Shown here: piece after piece, positions 5,898 to 7,783 of the stretch
Position numbering within the stretch: the stretch's first letter is position 1
Layout of the letters: each line of letters starts with the position of its first letter
DNA from: Pseudomonadota bacterium
GTDB taxonomy: Bacteria > Pseudomonadota > Gammaproteobacteria > Xanthomonadales > Xanthomonadaceae
Reading direction: 5' to 3'
Assembly (NCBI GenBank): GCA_025355485.1
Contig: JANXZP010000107.1
Location: 1 to 7,783, forward strand
DNA: 7,783 nucleotides
Position numbers and translations under genes: made by a program
Notes under the pieces: model-generated
The model's database searches: none
Told to the model about the DNA's origin: nothing
Seen by the model: only the letters and a program-made list of their open reading frames with translations

Positions 5898-7783
5898 ATG
5901 AGCTCGCCCAATCCGTCCTCGATCGACCGCGGCAACGCGCCCGCCAGCGACGCCAATCCCGAAGCCAGCCCATTGCGCTTCGTGACGGCGGCGAGCCTGT
6001 TCGACGGCCACGACGCCGCGATCAACATCATGCGCCGGCTGATCCAGGCGCAGGGTGCGGAGGTGATCCACCTTGGCCACAACCGCAGCGTCGAGGACGT
6101 GGTGCGCGCAGCGTTGCATGAAGACGCCGATGCGATCGCGTTGTCGAGCTACCAAGGCGGCCACGTCGAGTACTTCAAGTACATGGTCGACATGCTGCGC
6201 GAACGCGGCGCCGGCCACATCCGCGTGTTCGGCGGTGGCGGCGGCACGATCACCCCCGAGGAAATCCGCGAGCTCGAAGCCTACGGCGTCGAGCGCATCT
6301 ACCACCCCAACGATGGCATGAAGATGGGCCTGGTGGAGATGATCGAGGACGTGGTCGCACGCGCCGCGCAAGCGCGCGAGCAGGCCGCGCGCGATGCAGC
6401 ACAAGGCAATAAATCTCCCGGCATCGACGATGAGATCGGCATCGGCCGAGTACTGAGCGCGATCGAGGACGGCATCTATTCCGAGTCCGAACTCGCTCAC
6501 CTGCGCAAGCAATGGCAACTTGCGGGCGGAAAGACTCCCGTCATCGGCATCACCGGCACTGGTGGCGCGGGCAAGTCGTCGGTCACCGATGAACTGTTGA
6601 ACCGTTTTTTGGCGAGTTTCCCAGGCATTCGCATCGCGGTGATCTCGGTCGACCCGACCCGTCGCCGCAGCGGCGGCGCCTTGCTCGGCGACCGCATCCG
6701 CATGAACTCGCTGCGCAGCCACCGCGTATACATGCGATCGATGGCCACGCGCCGGCAGAACGTCGCGACCAATGCGGTACTCAAGGATTGCATCGGATTC
6801 CTGAAAGGCCTTGGCTACGACCTGGTGATCGTCGAGACCGCCGGCATCGGCCAGTCGGATTCGGAGATCGTCGACCTCGTCGATTTCCCGATGTACGTGA
6901 TGACGTCCGATTACGGCGCGGCGAGCCAGCTCGAGAAGATCGACATGGTCGATTTCGCCGAGCTGATCGTGCTCAACAAGTACGACAAGCGCGGCGCCGA
7001 AGACGCGCTGCGCGACGTGCGCAAGCAGTGGAAGCGCAATCGCGTCGCGTTCAAGACAGCGGACGAAGACGTGCCGGTGTATCCGACCATCGCCAGCCAG
7101 TTCAACGATCCCGGCATCAGCTGGATGTTCTCGAATTTGTGCCGGCTGCTGCGCGAGAAGCTGCATCTGCCCGCAGAGAAATGGACGCCGCACCTCGACA
7201 CGACACTGAAGGAGCCGCGTGCGACCGTGCTGATTCCCGGCGCACGCACGCGCTACCTCGCCGAGATCGCCGAGCAGGGCCGCGCGATCAACGCCAGCAT
7301 TGACAGGCAGGCCGAAGCTGCCGACCGCGCGCAGGCGTTCTGGCAGGCGTTGCATGAGATCGGCGATCCGAAGTTGCCGAAGCAGTTGGCGCTGTACGAC
7401 CTCGACGATGTCGGCCCCGGCCACGGGCCAACTCCACCTGGCGCGATCGAAGTCGACAGTCCGTCGCCCGCCGTGCCGGCGGTGGTGACCGGCGCGCCAG
7501 TCGGCGCGAAAGGTTCACCTGACCGTACGCTGTTGACCCTTCGCCAGCGCTACAACGACGCGATCCACGCGCTCACCTCCGAATCGCTCAAGTCGCTGCG
7601 CGAATGGCCCGCGCGCCTGAAGTCGATCACCGACGAGGTCACCGAATACGAAGTGCGCGGCAAGAAAATCGCGGTCGAAAATTATCGCGACTCGCTCTCG
7701 CACCAGAAAATCCCGAAGATCGCCGCGCCGACCTACAAATCATGGGGCGAGCTGCTGACTTTCCTCGGCAAGGAAAACCTGCC
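5898..7783 (+). CDS. icmF: Fused isobutyryl-CoA mutase IcmF, 5' part (runs off window)
   Basis: The 628 full codons present cover the first half or more of IcmF (family length near 1,100). The enzyme uses adenosylcobalamin to interconvert isobutyryl-CoA and n-butyryl-CoA, and in some species isovaleryl-CoA and pivalyl-CoA. Residues 26-155 form the B12 domain, with FDGHDAAINIMRR (35-47; His38 is the cobalt ligand), LSSYQGGH (82-89) and FGGGGG (111-116). Residues about 178-440 form the MeaB/MeaI-like GTPase chaperone: Walker A GTGGAGKS (220-227), VDPTRRRSGGALLGDRIRM (251-269), ETAGIGQSD (313-321) and NKYD (360-363). The mutase domain begins near 543 and its active site is beyond the edge. Before it, residues about 502-541 form an unusual Pro/Gly/Val-rich linker. 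ATG 5898 is the only start after an in-frame stop at 5862 and has GGAG 5 nt upstream. It is divergent from the oxygenase gene. Confidence 0.96.
   Translation, partial: MSSPNPSSIDRGNAPASDANPEASPLRFVTAASLFDGHDAAINIMRRLIQAQGAEVIHLGHNRSVEDVVRAALHEDADAIALSSYQGGHVEYFKYMVDMLRERGAGHIRVFGGGGGTITPEEIRELEAYGVERIYHPNDGMKMGLVEMIEDVVARAAQAREQAARDAAQGNKSPGIDDEIGIGRVLSAIEDGIYSESELAHLRKQWQLAGGKTPVIGITGTGGAGKSSVTDELLNRFLASFPGIRIAVISVDPTRRRSGGALLGDRIRMNSLRSHRVYMRSMATRRQNVATNAVLKDCIGFLKGLGYDLVIVETAGIGQSDSEIVDLVDFPMYVMTSDYGAASQLEKIDMVDFAELIVLNKYDKRGAEDALRDVRKQWKRNRVAFKTADEDVPVYPTIASQFNDPGISWMFSNLCRLLREKLHLPAEKWTPHLDTTLKEPRATVLIPGARTRYLAEIAEQGRAINASIDRQAEAADRAQAFWQALHEIGDPKLPKQLALYDLDDVGPGHGPTPPGAIEVDSPSPAVPAVVTGAPVGAKGSPDRTLLTLRQRYNDAIHALTSESLKSLREWPARLKSITDEVTEYEVRGKKIAVENYRDSLSHQKIPKIAAPTYKSWGELLTFLGKENL

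Noticed and set aside
5739..7424. Minus-strand 562-codon extension upstream of the oxygenase gene
   Set aside because: The frame is open only because it mirrors icmF. Its translation has no domain, and the intergenic region with its own promoter signals separates the two genes.

Overview
This is a GC-rich, gene-dense chromosomal segment that looks like a metabolically versatile Gammaproteobacterium, probably of the Xanthomonadales (Rhodanobacteraceae/Xanthomonadaceae). That placement is an inference from gene content and base composition, not from a marker gene. I see no mobile element, CRISPR array, tRNA or rRNA.

Left block, all on the minus strand and read right to left. Leucine dehydrogenase (2610-3707) is followed after 9 nt by an isovaleryl-CoA dehydrogenase type acyl-CoA dehydrogenase (1428-2600). 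After 106 nt comes an acetyl-CoA acetyltransferase (143-1321). The start of a further minus-strand gene lies at positions 14-1 and runs off the window. Together this is a branched-chain amino acid (leucine) degradation cluster. LeuDH deaminates leucine, IVD oxidises isovaleryl-CoA, and the thiolase can cleave the acetoacetyl-CoA formed at the end of the pathway. The thiolase and the partial gene each have promoter-like sequences of their own.

Middle block, also minus strand. A small exported YXWGXW-repeat protein with a His/Asp-rich tail (3940-4320, GTG start) is closed by a strong intrinsic terminator (3891-3917). Upstream of it is a 426-residue protein joining Sel1-like helical repeats to a prolyl-4-hydroxylase-type 2-oxoglutarate/Fe(II) oxygenase (4458-5738).

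Right block, plus strand. Diverging from the oxygenase gene across 159 nt is icmF (5898 to the window end), encoding the fused isobutyryl-CoA mutase: B12 domain, then G-protein chaperone domain, then mutase domain. Its 3' part lies outside the window. IcmF acts on isobutyryl-CoA and can act on isovaleryl-CoA, so it fits the branched-chain acyl-CoA theme of the left block.

Nothing here is clearly a new system. The points most worth a second look are the Sel1-oxygenase fusion of unknown substrate, the His-rich exported protein, the long proline-rich insert in IcmF, and several perfect short palindromes sitting at promoter-like positions.
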